Below, piece by piece: positions 34,142 through 43,627 of a DNA stretch of 64,000 bases (positions are counted from its first letter, which is position 1; the number at the start of each line of letters is the position of its first letter). Position numbers and translations under genes: made by a program. Below the pieces are notes generated by a model. It was not told the DNA's origin. It made no database searches and worked only from the letters and a program-made list of their open reading frames with translations. This stretch comes from Corynebacterium sp. (GTDB taxonomy: Bacteria; Actinomycetota; Actinomycetes; Mycobacteriales; Mycobacteriaceae), in NCBI RefSeq assembly GCF_022712275.1, contig NZ_JALAGU010000054.1, forward strand, positions 62,001 through 126,000, written 5' to 3'.

Positions 34142-37100
34142 GTGAACAGCTCCAATTTCGGTTCCAACGAATGGCTGGTCGACCAGATGCACCAGCAGTT
34201 CAAGGAGGACCCGCAGTCCGTGGACAAGGAATGGCGGGACTTTTTCTCGGAGGGGAAGACCACCGGTGACGCGACTCCGGCAGCCGCTCCGAAGGACGCG
34301 ACCGTGACGGCCCCGGCGGCCACCCCTGCCGCCGCCACGTCGACCGCCCCCGCGACCTCCCCGGCCGCTGTCCCGTCCGCCCCGACCACGGGGCGTCCGG
34401 TCAGTGCCGCAGCCTCCATCGGCAGCAATGTCGCACCGTCTGCCAACCCGATCCCGACCCGCGTCGCTCCCCCGGCACCGAAGGGTGCCGCCGAGCCGCT
34501 CACCCCGGGCGAGGCGAACCTCAAGGGCGCCCAGCGCGCGATCGCCAAGAACATGGACGCCTCGCTGACCATCCCGACGGCCACCACCGTCCGGGACATG
34601 CCGGCCAAGCTCATGTTCGAGAACCGGGCGATGATCAACGACCACCTCCGGTCCCAGGGTCGCGGCAAGATCAGCTTCACCCACATCCTCGGGTGGGCGC
34701 TGATCAATGCCGTCAAGGCGCATCCGACAATCAACAACAGCTACAAGGTCATCGACGGCAAGCCCGCCGTGGTCACCCCCGAGCACATCAACCTCGGACT
34801 GGCCATCGACCTCGTCTCCAAGAACGGCAACCGCAACCTCGTCGTCGCCGCCATCCGCGAGTGCGAGACCCTCTCCTTCGAGGGCTTCGTCGACGCCTAC
34901 GAGGACATCGTCGTCCGCGCCCGCCAGGGCAAGTTGACGATGGACGACTTCTCCGGTGTCACCATCCAGCTGACCAACCCCGGTGGGATCGGCACCCGCC
35001 ACTCGGTGCCCCGACTCACCAACGGCCAGGGTGCGATCATCGGTGTCGGTGCCATGGACTACCCGGCCGAGTTCGCCGGCGCCTCCGAAGACCGTCTCGC
35101 TGATCTGGGCGTCGGCAAGCTCGTCACCGTCACCTCGACCTACGACCACCGGATCATCCAGGGTGCGGAGTCCGGCGAGTTCCTGCGTGACATGAGCCGC
35201 CAGCTCATCGACGACGGCTTCTGGGACGATATCTTCATCTCCCTGCGTGTCCCCTACGCCCCGACCCGCTGGTGCCAGGACATGCCGGCCTCCGGTGTGG
35301 ACAAGTCCACCCGCGTCATGCAGCTCATCGAGTCCTACCGCTCCCGCGGTCACCTCATCGCCGACATCAACCCGCTGCACTGGGCCCAGCCCGGACTGCC
35401 GGTGCCGGATCACTCCGACCTGGACATCGAGAGCCACGGCCTGACCCTCTGGGACCTGGACCGTAAGTTCAACGTCGGCGGCTTCGCCGGTCGCGAGACC
35501 ATGACCCTGCGTGAGGTCCTCGCGACCCTGCGGAAGGCCTACACCCTCAAGGTCGGCTCCGAGTACACCCACATCCTCGACAAGGACGAGCGCCTCTGGC
35601 TGCAGGAGCACATCGAGGCCGGTCAGCAGAAGCTGTCCAACCCCGAGCAGAAGTACCTGCTGCAGAAGCTGAACTCCGCCGAGGCCTTCGAGAACTTCCT
35701 CCAGACCAAGTACATCGGCCAGAAGCGCTTCTCCCTCGAGGGTGCCGAAGCCCTCATCCCGATGCTGGACGCCGCCGCGGACCAGGCCGCCGAACAGGGT
35801 CTCGAAGAGGTCGTCATCGGTATGCCCCACCGTGGCCGCCTCAATGTCCTCGCGAACATCGTCGGCAAGCCGTACTCCACCATCTTCGGTGAGTTCGAGG
35901 GCAACATCGAGCCCGCCGCCGCCGGTGGCTCCGGTGACGTGAAGTACCACCTGGGTACCGAGGGTGTCTACACCCAGATGTTCGGCGACAACGACATCAA
36001 GGTCACCCTGACCGCGAACCCGTCCCACCTCGAGGCCGTCAACCCGGTCATGGAGGGTCTGGCCCGCGCCCACCAGGACCTGTCGCCGAACGCCGAGCAG
36101 CGTCCGATCATGCCGATCCTCATGCACGGTGACGCGGCCTTCACGGGTCTGGGCATCGTCCAGGAGACCATCAACATGGCCCAGCTGCGCGGTTACACCG
36201 TCGGCGGTACGGTCCACGTCGTGGTCAACAACCAGATCGGTTTCACCACCACCCCGGACCGTGGCCGTTCGACCCACTACGCCACCGACATCGCCAAGGG
36301 CTTCGACGCCCCGGTCTTCCACGTCAACGGTGACGACCCCGAGGCATGCGTCTGGGTCGCCCGGCTGGCTGTCGAGTACCGCCGTCGGTTCGGCAAGGAC
36401 GTCTTCATCGACATGGTCTGCTACCGACGTCGCGGTCACAACGAGTCCGATGACCCGTCGATGACCCAGCCGGAGCTGTACAGCATCATCGAGGACCGCC
36501 CGACCGTGCGTTCCATCTACCACGACACCCTCGTGGGACGCGGTGACATCACCGCCGAGGACGCCCAGCGCGCCGCCGATGACTTCCACGGCCAGCTGGA
36601 GGCCGTCTTCAACCAGGTCAAGGAAGGCATCACGGGCGCCTCCCCGGCCGCCCAGACCGGAATCGCCGGTGGTCAGGCCCTGACCACCGGGCTGGACACC
36701 TCCATCACCCCGGACGTCATCGCCGAGATCGGCGACAGCTTCTCGGTGGACGCCCCGGAGGGCTTCAGCATCCACCAGCGCGTCCGCTCCGTGGTCAAGC
36801 GTCGCCACCAGATGTCCCGCGAGGGCAAGATTGACTGGGCCTTCGGTGAGCTGCTCGCCTTCGGTTCCCTCGCCCGTGAGGGACGCCTCGTGCGTCTCGC
36901 CGGTGAGGACTCCCAGCGTGGCACCTTCACCCAGCGTCACGCGATTCTCTTCGACTCGGAGACCAACCAGCCCTTCAGCCCGCTGGAGGAGGTGGCCCGG
37001 AAGGCCGGCAACGGCGGTTCCTTCCGTGCCTTCAACTCCCCGCTGACCGAGTACGCCGGTATGGGCTTCGAGTACGGTTACTCCGTCGGTAACCTCGACG

Positions 37101-37879
37101 CGGTCGTCGCCTGGGAGGCACAGTTCGGCGACTTCGCCGACGGCGCCCAGACCATCATCGACGAGTACATCTCCTCCGGCGAGGCCAAGTGGGGCCAGCT
37201 GTCCAGCGTCATCCTGCTGCTGCCGCACGGTTACGAGGGCCAGGGCCCGGACCACTCCTCGGCCCGTATCGAGCGCTACCTGCAGATGGCTGCCGAAGGT
37301 TCGATGACCATCGCCCAACCGTCCACCCCGGCAAACCACTTCCACCTGCTGCGCCGCCACGCACTGGGCACCATGCGTCGCCCGCTGGTCGTCTTCACCC
37401 CGAAGTCGATGCTGCGCAACAAGGCCGCGACCTCCACGGTCGAGGACTTCACCACGGTGACGAAGTTCCGGTCGGTGCTGGACGACCCGCGGTTCGCCGA
37501 CGGCACGAAGGACCGCGCCGGAGTCAAGAAGGTGCTCATGTGCACGGGCAAGATCTACTACGACCTGGAGAAGAAGCGCGCCGACGAGGGCCGCGACGAT
37601 GTCGCCATCGTCCGCGTCGAGATGCTGCACCCGATCCCGCACAACCGAATCCGCGAAACCGTCGCCGAGGGTTACCCGGGCGCCGAGGTCCGCTGGGTCC
37701 AGGATGAGCCGGCCAACCAGGGCGCATGGCCCTTCCTGGCCCTCAACCTGCCGGAGCGGATCCCGGGCTTCACCATGAAGCGCATCTCCCGCCGCGCCCA
37801 GTCCTCCACCGCCACCGGCGTCGCCAAGGTCCACCACCTTGAGCAGGAAGCTCTCCTCAACGAGGCCTTCGCCGACTGA
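34142..37879 (+). CDS. odhA: 2-oxoglutarate dehydrogenase E2-E1 fusion (OdhA/Kgd)
   Basis: This 1245-residue actinobacterial fusion feeds the TCA cycle. An E1-type N-terminal helix segment (SNEWLVDQMHQQF) is followed by a Thr/Ala/Pro linker (about 40-115). Then comes an E2 succinyltransferase domain with TYDHRIIQGAESGEF near residue 333, and an E1 domain from about 380. E1 contains GMPHRGRLNVL (about 560) and the thiamine-diphosphate motif GDAAFTG..NNQIGFTT (about 663-700). There is no lipoyl domain, so it must work with the lipoylated pyruvate dehydrogenase E2. In C. glutamicum OdhI binds and inhibits it. The GTG at 34142, with GAGG 7 bases upstream, is preferred to the ATG at 34124. Confidence 0.97.
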   Translation: MNSSNFGSNEWLVDQMHQQFKEDPQSVDKEWRDFFSEGKTTGDATPAAAPKDATVTAPAATPAAATSTAPATSPAAVPSAPTTGRPVSAAASIGSNVAPSANPIPTRVAPPAPKGAAEPLTPGEANLKGAQRAIAKNMDASLTIPTATTVRDMPAKLMFENRAMINDHLRSQGRGKISFTHILGWALINAVKAHPTINNSYKVIDGKPAVVTPEHINLGLAIDLVSKNGNRNLVVAAIRECETLSFEGFVDAYEDIVVRARQGKLTMDDFSGVTIQLTNPGGIGTRHSVPRLTNGQGAIIGVGAMDYPAEFAGASEDRLADLGVGKLVTVTSTYDHRIIQGAESGEFLRDMSRQLIDDGFWDDIFISLRVPYAPTRWCQDMPASGVDKSTRVMQLIESYRSRGHLIADINPLHWAQPGLPVPDHSDLDIESHGLTLWDLDRKFNVGGFAGRETMTLREVLATLRKAYTLKVGSEYTHILDKDERLWLQEHIEAGQQKLSNPEQKYLLQKLNSAEAFENFLQTKYIGQKRFSLEGAEALIPMLDAAADQAAEQGLEEVVIGMPHRGRLNVLANIVGKPYSTIFGEFEGNIEPAAAGGSGDVKYHLGTEGVYTQMFGDNDIKVTLTANPSHLEAVNPVMEGLARAHQDLSPNAEQRPIMPILMHGDAAFTGLGIVQETINMAQLRGYTVGGTVHVVVNNQIGFTTTPDRGRSTHYATDIAKGFDAPVFHVNGDDPEACVWVARLAVEYRRRFGKDVFIDMVCYRRRGHNESDDPSMTQPELYSIIEDRPTVRSIYHDTLVGRGDITAEDAQRAADDFHGQLEAVFNQVKEGITGASPAAQTGIAGGQALTTGLDTSITPDVIAEIGDSFSVDAPEGFSIHQRVRSVVKRRHQMSREGKIDWAFGELLAFGSLAREGRLVRLAGEDSQRGTFTQRHAILFDSETNQPFSPLEEVARKAGNGGSFRAFNSPLTEYAGMGFEYGYSVGNLDAVVAWEAQFGDFADGAQTIIDEYISSGEAKWGQLSSVILLLPHGYEGQGPDHSSARIERYLQMAAEGSMTIAQPSTPANHFHLLRRHALGTMRRPLVVFTPKSMLRNKAATSTVEDFTTVTKFRSVLDDPRFADGTKDRAGVKKVLMCTGKIYYDLEKKRADEGRDDVAIVRVEMLHPIPHNRIRETVAEGYPGAEVRWVQDEPANQGAWPFLALNLPERIPGFTMKRISRRAQSSTATGVAKVHHLEQEALLNEAFAD

Positions 37880-37902
37880 CACCCGGCAGACTCCCGGAGA
37901 AC

Positions 37903-37955
37903 GACAGACAGAGACCCCCGTACCGGATGCTCCGGTGCGGGGGTCTGTGTCTGTC
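37903..37955. terminator. Bidirectional terminator between odhA and the lipoprotein gene
   Basis: A 25-bp stem with one mismatch (37903-37927 with 37931-37955) and a TGC loop lies between converging stop codons. It is the longest near-perfect inverted repeat seen in the window. Confidence 0.85.
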
Positions 37956-37964
37956 TCCGCCGGC

Positions 37965-38573
37965 CTAGTCCGCCGCGGCGCGCAGGTCCTCGGTCGTCAC
38001 TCCCCCGGCGACGTCGTTGAGGGCCTTACGATCCTTGCGGTCCATGGTCGGCTTGGCGAACAGGGCGACGGTGTTCTGCGGCAGCGAATCATCCTCACAG
38101 GCCACCGACTGGCCCGGATCCGCGGCCTGCAGGTCGGTCGGCAGAGCCGACACCATCGTGGAGTGGGTGATGTCGCGCCACATGTCACGGTCCACGTCCC
38201 CGGCCTCCTGAGCCTCCGCGTAGAGCCCCCGCAGCTCCTGCCCCTTGGCGGCGTCAAGGGTGTCCAGCAGCTCGCCGACGCATCCGGTGACCACGGTGAG
38301 TTCGCCGTCGCGCACCTGCGCGATGCGGTCACCGGCGTCCACCGTGGTCACCTCGACGCTGCGTCCGGCGCTCTCGAGCTTCGAGCTGATCTTCTCCGCC
38401 AACGCCTGCTGCAGCGGAGCGTCGGTCGCTCCGACGGTCACCGGCCCCTCTGTCGAGGCGGCGACGGCCGCCTGCTGCGGTACCGTGGCCGTGGAACTGC
38501 AGGCCGCCAGCGGCACCGTGAGAGCCGTCAGTGCGGCGAGCGCGACCACTGTCTTCCTTCCGGCGGGGCCCAT
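37965..38573 (-). CDS. Small secreted lipoprotein, substrate-binding-like fold
   Basis: This 202-residue protein has an Arg/Lys start and a hydrophobic core ending in VPLAACSS, a lipobox that predicts lipidation of the cysteine near residue 24. The mature part (GPVTVGATDAPLQQALAEKI..ELTVVTGCVGELLD) recalls glycine-betaine-type binding proteins in its alternating pattern but is short. Two further cysteines could pair. The start at 38573 overlaps the stop of the small membrane gene by one base (TGATG), so the long frame to 38780 is rejected. Function unknown; it sits opposite odhA. Confidence 0.78.
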   Translation of the reverse strand: MGPAGRKTVVALAALTALTVPLAACSSTATVPQQAAVAASTEGPVTVGATDAPLQQALAEKISSKLESAGRSVEVTTVDAGDRIAQVRDGELTVVTGCVGELLDTLDAAKGQELRGLYAEAQEAGDVDRDMWRDITHSTMVSALPTDLQAADPGQSVACEDDSLPQNTVALFAKPTMDRKDRKALNDVAGGVTTEDLRAAAD

Positions 38574-38767
38574 CAGAACCACACCGCCATGATGAGTACG
38601 ACCAGGGCGATCCACGGGATCAGTCCCCACCACCGGTTGTGGTCGCTGGCCAGTGCCCCGGCCGCCGCCACCGCGCCCGCCACGGCATGCGGGATCCACA
38701 GGGAGTTCCCCGCGATGACGAGTATCACGGCGAGGCCGCAGAGGCCGCCGGCGATCAGTCGGGTCAT
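38573..38767 (-). CDS. Small membrane protein (64 residues)
   Basis: The protein has two hydrophobic helices (about 5-36 and 49-63) separated by a short polar turn, DHNRWWG. No family is recognised. The one-base TGATG overlap with the lipoprotein gene indicates a two-gene unit and is the main evidence that it is real. No clear Shine-Dalgarno precedes the ATG. Confidence 0.65.
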   Translation of the reverse strand: MTRLIAGGLCGLAVILVIAGNSLWIPHAVAGAVAAAGALASDHNRWWGLIPWIALVVLIMAVWF

Positions 38768-38890
38768 GGTTGTCAGTCACCCGGTCCTTCCCTCGGTTCG
38801 GTGCTGTCCGTCCCGACCAGAGTAGTCACTGACGCGGGGGTGCACCGTAACGCCCCGCCACATCACGCACTGATCTGGTTGACTGTCAGC

Positions 38891-39946
38891 ATGAGCAGTC
38901 CCCTCTCTGTCGCAGAAGCACACTGCACCGTCTACCGCGCCGAGTACCGGAGCAGTACACCCGGCAGGATCGCCGACGAGGGCACCGCCGAACGCTTCGA
39001 CCTCGGCACCACCGCCGATGACATCGAGGCACTGCGCCACGCCCACGAGTCACTGGGCGACGGGGACTTCTGCTGGGTCCATGTGACGGAACCTGACGAG
39101 GCCTTCATGCACCGGATCGCCGGGGTCTTCGGCATCCACGAACTCGTCGTGGAGGATGCGGTCTGCGCACACCAGCGGGCGAAGTTCGAGCGCTACAGGA
39201 GTCAGATGCTGTTCGTGCTGCGTACGGTGAACTACACCCCGGGCGGCACCGACACGGACCTCACCCCGGACGTCACCACCGGCGAGGCGCAGGTCATCCT
39301 CGGCCGAGATTTCGTCGTCACCGTCACCCACGGGGACACCCCGGACCCCACCGACCGGGTCACGGAGAACCTCGAGCGGGTCTTCATGCCTCAGACCGTG
39401 CTCTACTCCCTGGCCGACGCGATCGTCGACCACTACCTCGATGTGACACTCCAGCTGGAGGACGACGTCACCGCAATGGAGACCACCGTATTCGCACCGT
39501 CGGTCTCCTTCTCCATCGAGGAGGTCTACCTGCTGATGAGGGAGGTTCTCGAGATCCGCCACGCCATCGACCCCCTCACGGTGGCACTGAAGCTCCTGGT
39601 CTCCGACCACGACAGCATCGTCGACGAGAGCCGTACCTACATCCGCGATGTGCTCGACCACCAGATCCTCGCCGCGGACCGTACCGGCAACTTCGCCGAA
39701 CGCCTGGCTTCCCTGGTGGACGCCGCGGCCGCGAAGATCTCACTGCAGCAGAACACCGACATGCGCAAGATCTCCGCCTGGGCGGCGGTGGCGGTGGTGC
39801 CGACGATGATCGCCGGCATCTACGGGATGAACTTCGAGAAGATGCCCGAACTGGACTGGACCTTCGGCTACCCCCTTGTCATCTGTCTCATGGTGGCGAT
39901 CTGCACCGGCCTGATCGTCCTGTTCCGCCACAACCGCTGGCTCTGA
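38891..39946 (+). CDS. corA: CorA-family magnesium/divalent cation transporter
   Basis: This 351-residue protein has an N-terminal cytoplasmic alpha/beta domain, a long helical stalk (about 180-290) and two C-terminal membrane helices. The signature YGMNF ends the first membrane helix and forms the Mg2+ selectivity loop of CorA channels. The C-terminus is short and basic (FRHNRWL). The frame extends upstream to 38531, but the ATG at 38891 gives a normal N-terminus. It is followed after 35 bases by the MgtE-N/CBS gene, which hints at linked Mg2+ functions. Confidence 0.92.
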   Translation: MSSPLSVAEAHCTVYRAEYRSSTPGRIADEGTAERFDLGTTADDIEALRHAHESLGDGDFCWVHVTEPDEAFMHRIAGVFGIHELVVEDAVCAHQRAKFERYRSQMLFVLRTVNYTPGGTDTDLTPDVTTGEAQVILGRDFVVTVTHGDTPDPTDRVTENLERVFMPQTVLYSLADAIVDHYLDVTLQLEDDVTAMETTVFAPSVSFSIEEVYLLMREVLEIRHAIDPLTVALKLLVSDHDSIVDESRTYIRDVLDHQILAADRTGNFAERLASLVDAAAAKISLQQNTDMRKISAWAAVAVVPTMIAGIYGMNFEKMPELDWTFGYPLVICLMVAICTGLIVLFRHNRWL

Positions 39947-39968
39947 GTGCTGCCCCGGCCCCGTCACG

Positions 39969-39974
39969 TATCCT
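39969..39974 (+). promoter_or_regulatory. -10 box for leaderless MgtE-N/CBS gene transcript
   Basis: TATCCT ends 7 bases before the ATG at 39982, in the 35-base gap after corA, giving this gene its own promoter. Confidence 0.55.
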
Positions 39975-39981
39975 CTGGTCT

Positions 39982-41253
39982 ATGAGTGCTTCCCGAGTTT
40001 TCGCCGGCCGACTGGCCGGCATGATCCTGCTCGGCGCCGACGGGGAGTCCGTCGGCCGGGTCAGGGACGTAGTCGTGAGTATCGGCGCCCGTCGTGCCCG
40101 CGCCCTCGGACTCGTTGTCGAGGTCGCCGGGAAGAGACGGATCTTCCTCCCCATGCTCCGGATCGCCTCCGTCGATCCGAAGGAGGTGACGATGAACACC
40201 AGCTCGGTGAGTCTGCGTCCCTTCAAGTCGAGGTCCGGCGAGGTCTCGGTGATGGACGATCTCATCGGTGCCCGTGTCCACATCGACGACCCCGAGCACG
40301 AACACCTCACCGGTCGCGCAGTGGAGATCTCCGATGTCGAACTGGAGCTCACCCGCACCCGCGAGTGGGACATCAGCCGCGTCGCGGTGATCACCCGTGG
40401 CCGTCTCGGTCGGCGGTCCACTCCGGCGATCGTCCCCTTCTCACACGTCCACGGTCTCTCGGCCTCCGGCGCGGGGCCGCAGGACGCGGACGCCGAGCTC
40501 ATCGCCGAATTCAAGGAGATGCGCAACGCCGATGTCGCGCAGACCCTCCACGACCTGCCTGTCGACCGCCGCTACCGGGTCGCCGGAGAGCTCGCCGACG
40601 AACGGCTGGCCGATGTCCTCGCCGAACTGCCCGATGACGAGCAGACCGCGATCCTGGAAACCCTGACCATCGAGCGTGCCGCGGACATCCTCGAGGAGAT
40701 GGACCCGGATGACGCCGCAGATCTGCTGGGCGAGTTGCCCGACGACAAGGCCGACGTCCTGCTGGAGCTCATGGACCCGGAGGAGTCCGAGCCGGTCCGT
40801 CGTCTGATGAGTTTTTCACCGGACACGGTGGGTGCCCTGATGACCCCGGAGCCCATGGTCCTCACCCCGCAGGCGACCGTGGCCGAGGCACTGGCCCATG
40901 CACGCAACCCCGAGCTCCCGCTCGCGTTGAGCTCCCTGGTGTTCGTCGTACGCCCGCCGCAGGCCACCCCGACCGGCCGCTACCTGGGCTGTGTCCACCT
41001 ACAGAAGCTGCTGCGCGAGCCGCCGTCAACACTGATCGGCGGTATCCTCGACCTGGATCTCCCCGCTCTGCGCACAGATGACTCGATCGAGACCGCCGCG
41101 CGCTACTTCGCGACCTACAACCTGGTCTGCGGCCCGGTGCTGGACGACAACCAGCACCTGCTCGGCGCCGTGGCAGTCGACGACCTGCTCGATGACCTCC
41201 TCCCCGAGGACTGGCGTGACGACGACTGGCGGGAACTCCGCTCCCCCGCCTGA
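39982..41253 (+). CDS. PRC-barrel / MgtE-N / CBS-domain protein without transporter domain
   Basis: This 423-residue soluble protein joins an N-terminal PRC-barrel-like half (about 1-160) to an MgtE intracellular N domain (about 170-280) and a CBS-type pair (about 280-410). The MgtE N domain contains repeated LADVLAELPDDEQTAILE-type helices, and the CBS pair begins VGALMTPEPMVL. It has no membrane helices, so it lacks the pore of MgtE and cannot itself be a magnesium channel. In MgtE these domains sense Mg2+, so a regulatory or sensing role beside corA is a reasonable inference. Similar proteins occur in other actinobacteria. Confidence 0.85.
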   Translation: MSASRVFAGRLAGMILLGADGESVGRVRDVVVSIGARRARALGLVVEVAGKRRIFLPMLRIASVDPKEVTMNTSSVSLRPFKSRSGEVSVMDDLIGARVHIDDPEHEHLTGRAVEISDVELELTRTREWDISRVAVITRGRLGRRSTPAIVPFSHVHGLSASGAGPQDADAELIAEFKEMRNADVAQTLHDLPVDRRYRVAGELADERLADVLAELPDDEQTAILETLTIERAADILEEMDPDDAADLLGELPDDKADVLLELMDPEESEPVRRLMSFSPDTVGALMTPEPMVLTPQATVAEALAHARNPELPLALSSLVFVVRPPQATPTGRYLGCVHLQKLLREPPSTLIGGILDLDLPALRTDDSIETAARYFATYNLVCGPVLDDNQHLLGAVAVDDLLDDLLPEDWRDDDWRELRSPA

Positions 41254-41309
41254 CCGGCGGACAACCCTCTGCACAACTGCTGCCCCGACCACCGCTCGAA
41301 GGAGGAACC

Positions 41310-41852
41310 GTGCCGGACAACTACGCCCGCACCGACCTGGACACCCCCACCGGGGCACGACGGAAGAAACTGTTCTCCCTTGACGGGGACGCCGTCGGCG
41401 TCGGCGCAGAGCGGGTGGCCCGCTTCCTCGGTACCGGAAGCTACCTGCTGTGGCAGACCGTCTTCGTCATCATCTGGATCCTGCTCAACATCGGCGGCAT
41501 GTGGTGGAACTGGGATCCGTACCCGTTCATCCTTCTCAACCTGGCGTTCTCGACGCAGGCTGCCTATGCGGCGCCGCTGATCCTGCTCGCCCAGAACCGG
41601 CAGGACGACCGCGACCGTGTCTCCCTCAACGAGGACCGACGCCGCACCGCCGAGACCAAGGCGGACACCGAGTTCCTCGCCCGCGAGCTCGCCGGTCTGC
41701 GCATCGCCGTGGGTGAGAACGTGACCCGCGACTACCTGCGTCACGAACTTGACGACCTCACCGATCTGCTCCACCGCATCGAGGACAAGCTCGAGGACCG
41801 CGAGCACGACGACAATGACGGCCAGGACGGCCCCTCTGACCGGCCTCGGTGA
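41310..41852 (+). CDS. DUF1003 membrane protein
   Basis: This 180-residue protein has two membrane helices (about 46-66 and 70-92) within the DUF1003 pattern GTGSYLLWQTVFVIIWILLN..WDPYPFILLNLAFSTQAAYAAPLILLAQNRQ..DRD. A charged helical C-terminus follows, probably a coiled coil, ending in an Asp/Glu-rich tail. GTG start with a strong AAGGAGG 6 bases upstream. The function of the family is not established. It sits between the MgtE-N/CBS gene and mrp, on the same strand. Confidence 0.88.
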   Translation: MPDNYARTDLDTPTGARRKKLFSLDGDAVGVGAERVARFLGTGSYLLWQTVFVIIWILLNIGGMWWNWDPYPFILLNLAFSTQAAYAAPLILLAQNRQDDRDRVSLNEDRRRTAETKADTEFLARELAGLRIAVGENVTRDYLRHELDDLTDLLHRIEDKLEDREHDDNDGQDGPSDRPR

Positions 41853-41868
41853 TCCGGCCGGCCGGGTG

Positions 41869-41874
41869 TAACAT
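41869..41874 (+). promoter_or_regulatory. -10 box for leaderless mrp transcript
   Basis: TAACAT ends 8 bases before the ATG at 41883, in the 30-base gap after the DUF1003 gene. Confidence 0.5.
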
Positions 41875-41882
41875 ACCGGGCG

Positions 41883-43013
41883 ATGTCTACTGTCACTGAA
41901 GAGGCTGTCCGCAGCGCACTGTCGTCGGTTGAGGACCCGGAGCTCAACCGCCCCATCACCGATCTGGGCATGGTGAAGTCCGTGACCGTCAACGGGGACG
42001 AAGTCGCGGTCGAGATCTATCTCACCATCGCCGGATGCCCGATGAAGACCACCCTGACCGACCGCACGCGGGAGGCCACGGAAAGTGTCGACGGGGTCAC
42101 GAAAGCCACCGTCACCACCGACGTGATGACCGACGAGCAGCGTCGTGAGCTGCGCCTGAAGGTCCGTGGCACGACCACGGAGCCGGTCATCCCCTTCGCC
42201 CAGCCCGATTCTACGACCCGTGTCTACGCCGTCGCGTCCGGCAAGGGCGGTGTCGGCAAGTCCTCCGTCACCGTGAATCTGGCGACCGCACTCGCGGCGC
42301 GCGGGCTCAATGTCGGCATCGTCGACGCCGACATCTACGGTCACTCCGTGCCCCACCTCATGGGTTCCACCGCCATGCCGAACCAGGTGGACGACATGAT
42401 CATCCCGCCGCAGTCACACGGCGTGAAGATGATCTCCATCGGACACTTCCTCGAGGGAAACTCCCCGGTCATCTGGCGTGGACCGATGCTGCACCGCGCG
42501 ATCCAGCAGTTCCTCTCCGACGTCTTCTGGGGCGATCTGGACGTGCTGCTCCTCGATCTCCCGCCCGGCACCGGCGATGTGGCGATCTCGGTCGCTCAGC
42601 TGGTCCCGAACGCCGAACTGCTGATCGTGACGACCCCGCAGGCCGCGGCCGCCGAGGTCGCCGAGCGTGCCGGCTCGATCTCCCAGCAGACCCGCCAGCG
42701 CATCGGTGGTGTCATCGAGAACATGTCCGGCATGGTGCTGCCCGACGGGACCGTGATGGACGTCTTCGGTTCCGGTGGTGGCCAGCATGTCGCCGACCGG
42801 CTCACCGAGATCACCGGTTCCCCGGTGCCCCTGATGGGCTCGATCCCGCTGGATCCGGATCTGCGCGTCGGCGGCGACGTGGGTAACCCGATCGCCGTGT
42901 CCCAGCCGGACTCCCCCTCCGCGGTCGCCCTCGGGGAGCTCGCTGACCAGCTGGTCACCCGCCGTCAGTCGCTGGCGGGGCGTCCGCTGAACCTGGGCGT
43001 CACACGGAACTGA
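41883..43013 (+). CDS. mrp: Mrp/ApbC-family iron-sulfur carrier ATPase
   Basis: This 376-residue protein has an N-terminal MIP18/DUF59 domain (about 1-90, with VEDPELNRPITDLGMV) followed by a P-loop NTPase with the deviant Walker A ASGKGGVGKSSV (about 119-130). It also shows the motif DADIYGHSVPHLMG and LDLPPGTGDV. This is the usual form of the bacterial Mrp/ApbC/Ind1 carriers that deliver Fe-S clusters. The C-terminal CxxC of many homologues is not seen. A TAACAT box precedes the ATG at 8 bases. Confidence 0.93.
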   Translation: MSTVTEEAVRSALSSVEDPELNRPITDLGMVKSVTVNGDEVAVEIYLTIAGCPMKTTLTDRTREATESVDGVTKATVTTDVMTDEQRRELRLKVRGTTTEPVIPFAQPDSTTRVYAVASGKGGVGKSSVTVNLATALAARGLNVGIVDADIYGHSVPHLMGSTAMPNQVDDMIIPPQSHGVKMISIGHFLEGNSPVIWRGPMLHRAIQQFLSDVFWGDLDVLLLDLPPGTGDVAISVAQLVPNAELLIVTTPQAAAAEVAERAGSISQQTRQRIGGVIENMSGMVLPDGTVMDVFGSGGGQHVADRLTEITGSPVPLMGSIPLDPDLRVGGDVGNPIAVSQPDSPSAVALGELADQLVTRRQSLAGRPLNLGVTRN

Positions 43014-43054
43014 TCCCCCGCCTGGCCCCACCTCGGTGAGGCAGGTCGGCCCTC

Positions 43055-43582
43055 CTAGAGGACGTCGCCCTCGTCCATGTCGCCCCAGTCCGCTCCGCCG
43101 CCGGTCTTCTTCTGATCGGCGGCGGTGGTGTCTCCGGCACCGGAGGACACAGCGGGCCCGGCGGGCGCTGCAGGTGAAGGAGCCGGAGGAGTGGCGGGCG
43201 CGGGAGCGGACGGAGCGGGTGCCTGCCTCCCGGCCGCGGAGGTCGTCTCCCCACTGCCCGTGACCGCGTCACTGACCCCGCGTGCCGAGGCCTCGATGTC
43301 GCGGAAGAACTCGGGGTCGTCGTCGAGCAGGGCCTTACTGACGAGACCCCGCGCACCCATGCGCCGCATGTCGTTGATCTGCGACAGCGGCTTGCGGAAG
43401 TCCTCGAAGTCCTCCTTGAAGTCGTCCCCCAGCTCCTCCTTCGCCGAGCTGATCGCACCACGTGCGGCGTGGATCATCGCCTTGATGTCCGTGATGATCC
43501 GGGGCAGCCGCTCCGGGCCGACCACGATGATGCCGACGATGACCAGGACGAGGACCTCGCCCCATCCGACGCTGGAGAACAC
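43055..43582 (-). CDS. tatB: Sec-independent translocase subunit TatB
   Basis: This 175-residue protein begins with one membrane helix (FSSVGWGEVLVLVIVGIIVVGPERLP), with the Glu and Gly-Pro hinge of TatA/B proteins. An amphipathic helix and a charged region follow, then an Ala/Pro-rich disordered tail. The SVGWGE start and the acidic residue before the helix favour TatB over TatA. It lies downstream of sigE-cseE, as in other corynebacteria and mycobacteria. GTG start at 43582. The convergent partner mrp stops 41 bases away. Confidence 0.92.
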   Translation of the reverse strand: MFSSVGWGEVLVLVIVGIIVVGPERLPRIITDIKAMIHAARGAISSAKEELGDDFKEDFEDFRKPLSQINDMRRMGARGLVSKALLDDDPEFFRDIEASARGVSDAVTGSGETTSAAGRQAPAPSAPAPATPPAPSPAAPAGPAVSSGAGDTTAADQKKTGGGADWGDMDEGDVL

Positions 43583-43627
43583 CGTGTTCCACCTGACTTC
43601 CTGCTCTGTGCCCTGACCCGGGTGATT

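Noticed and set aside
33902..37882. 1326-codon open frame on the minus strand antisense to odhA
   Set aside because: It mirrors odhA codon by codon, is rich in Val/Gly/Asp/Leu as expected for an antisense frame of GC-rich coding DNA, and has no family motif.
37965..38780. 271-residue version of the lipoprotein
   Set aside because: The upstream part is the shadow of the small membrane gene; the signal peptide and lipobox begin at 38573.
39982..41253. Magnesium transporter MgtE
   Set aside because: No membrane helices; only the cytosolic MgtE-N and CBS-type domains are present.
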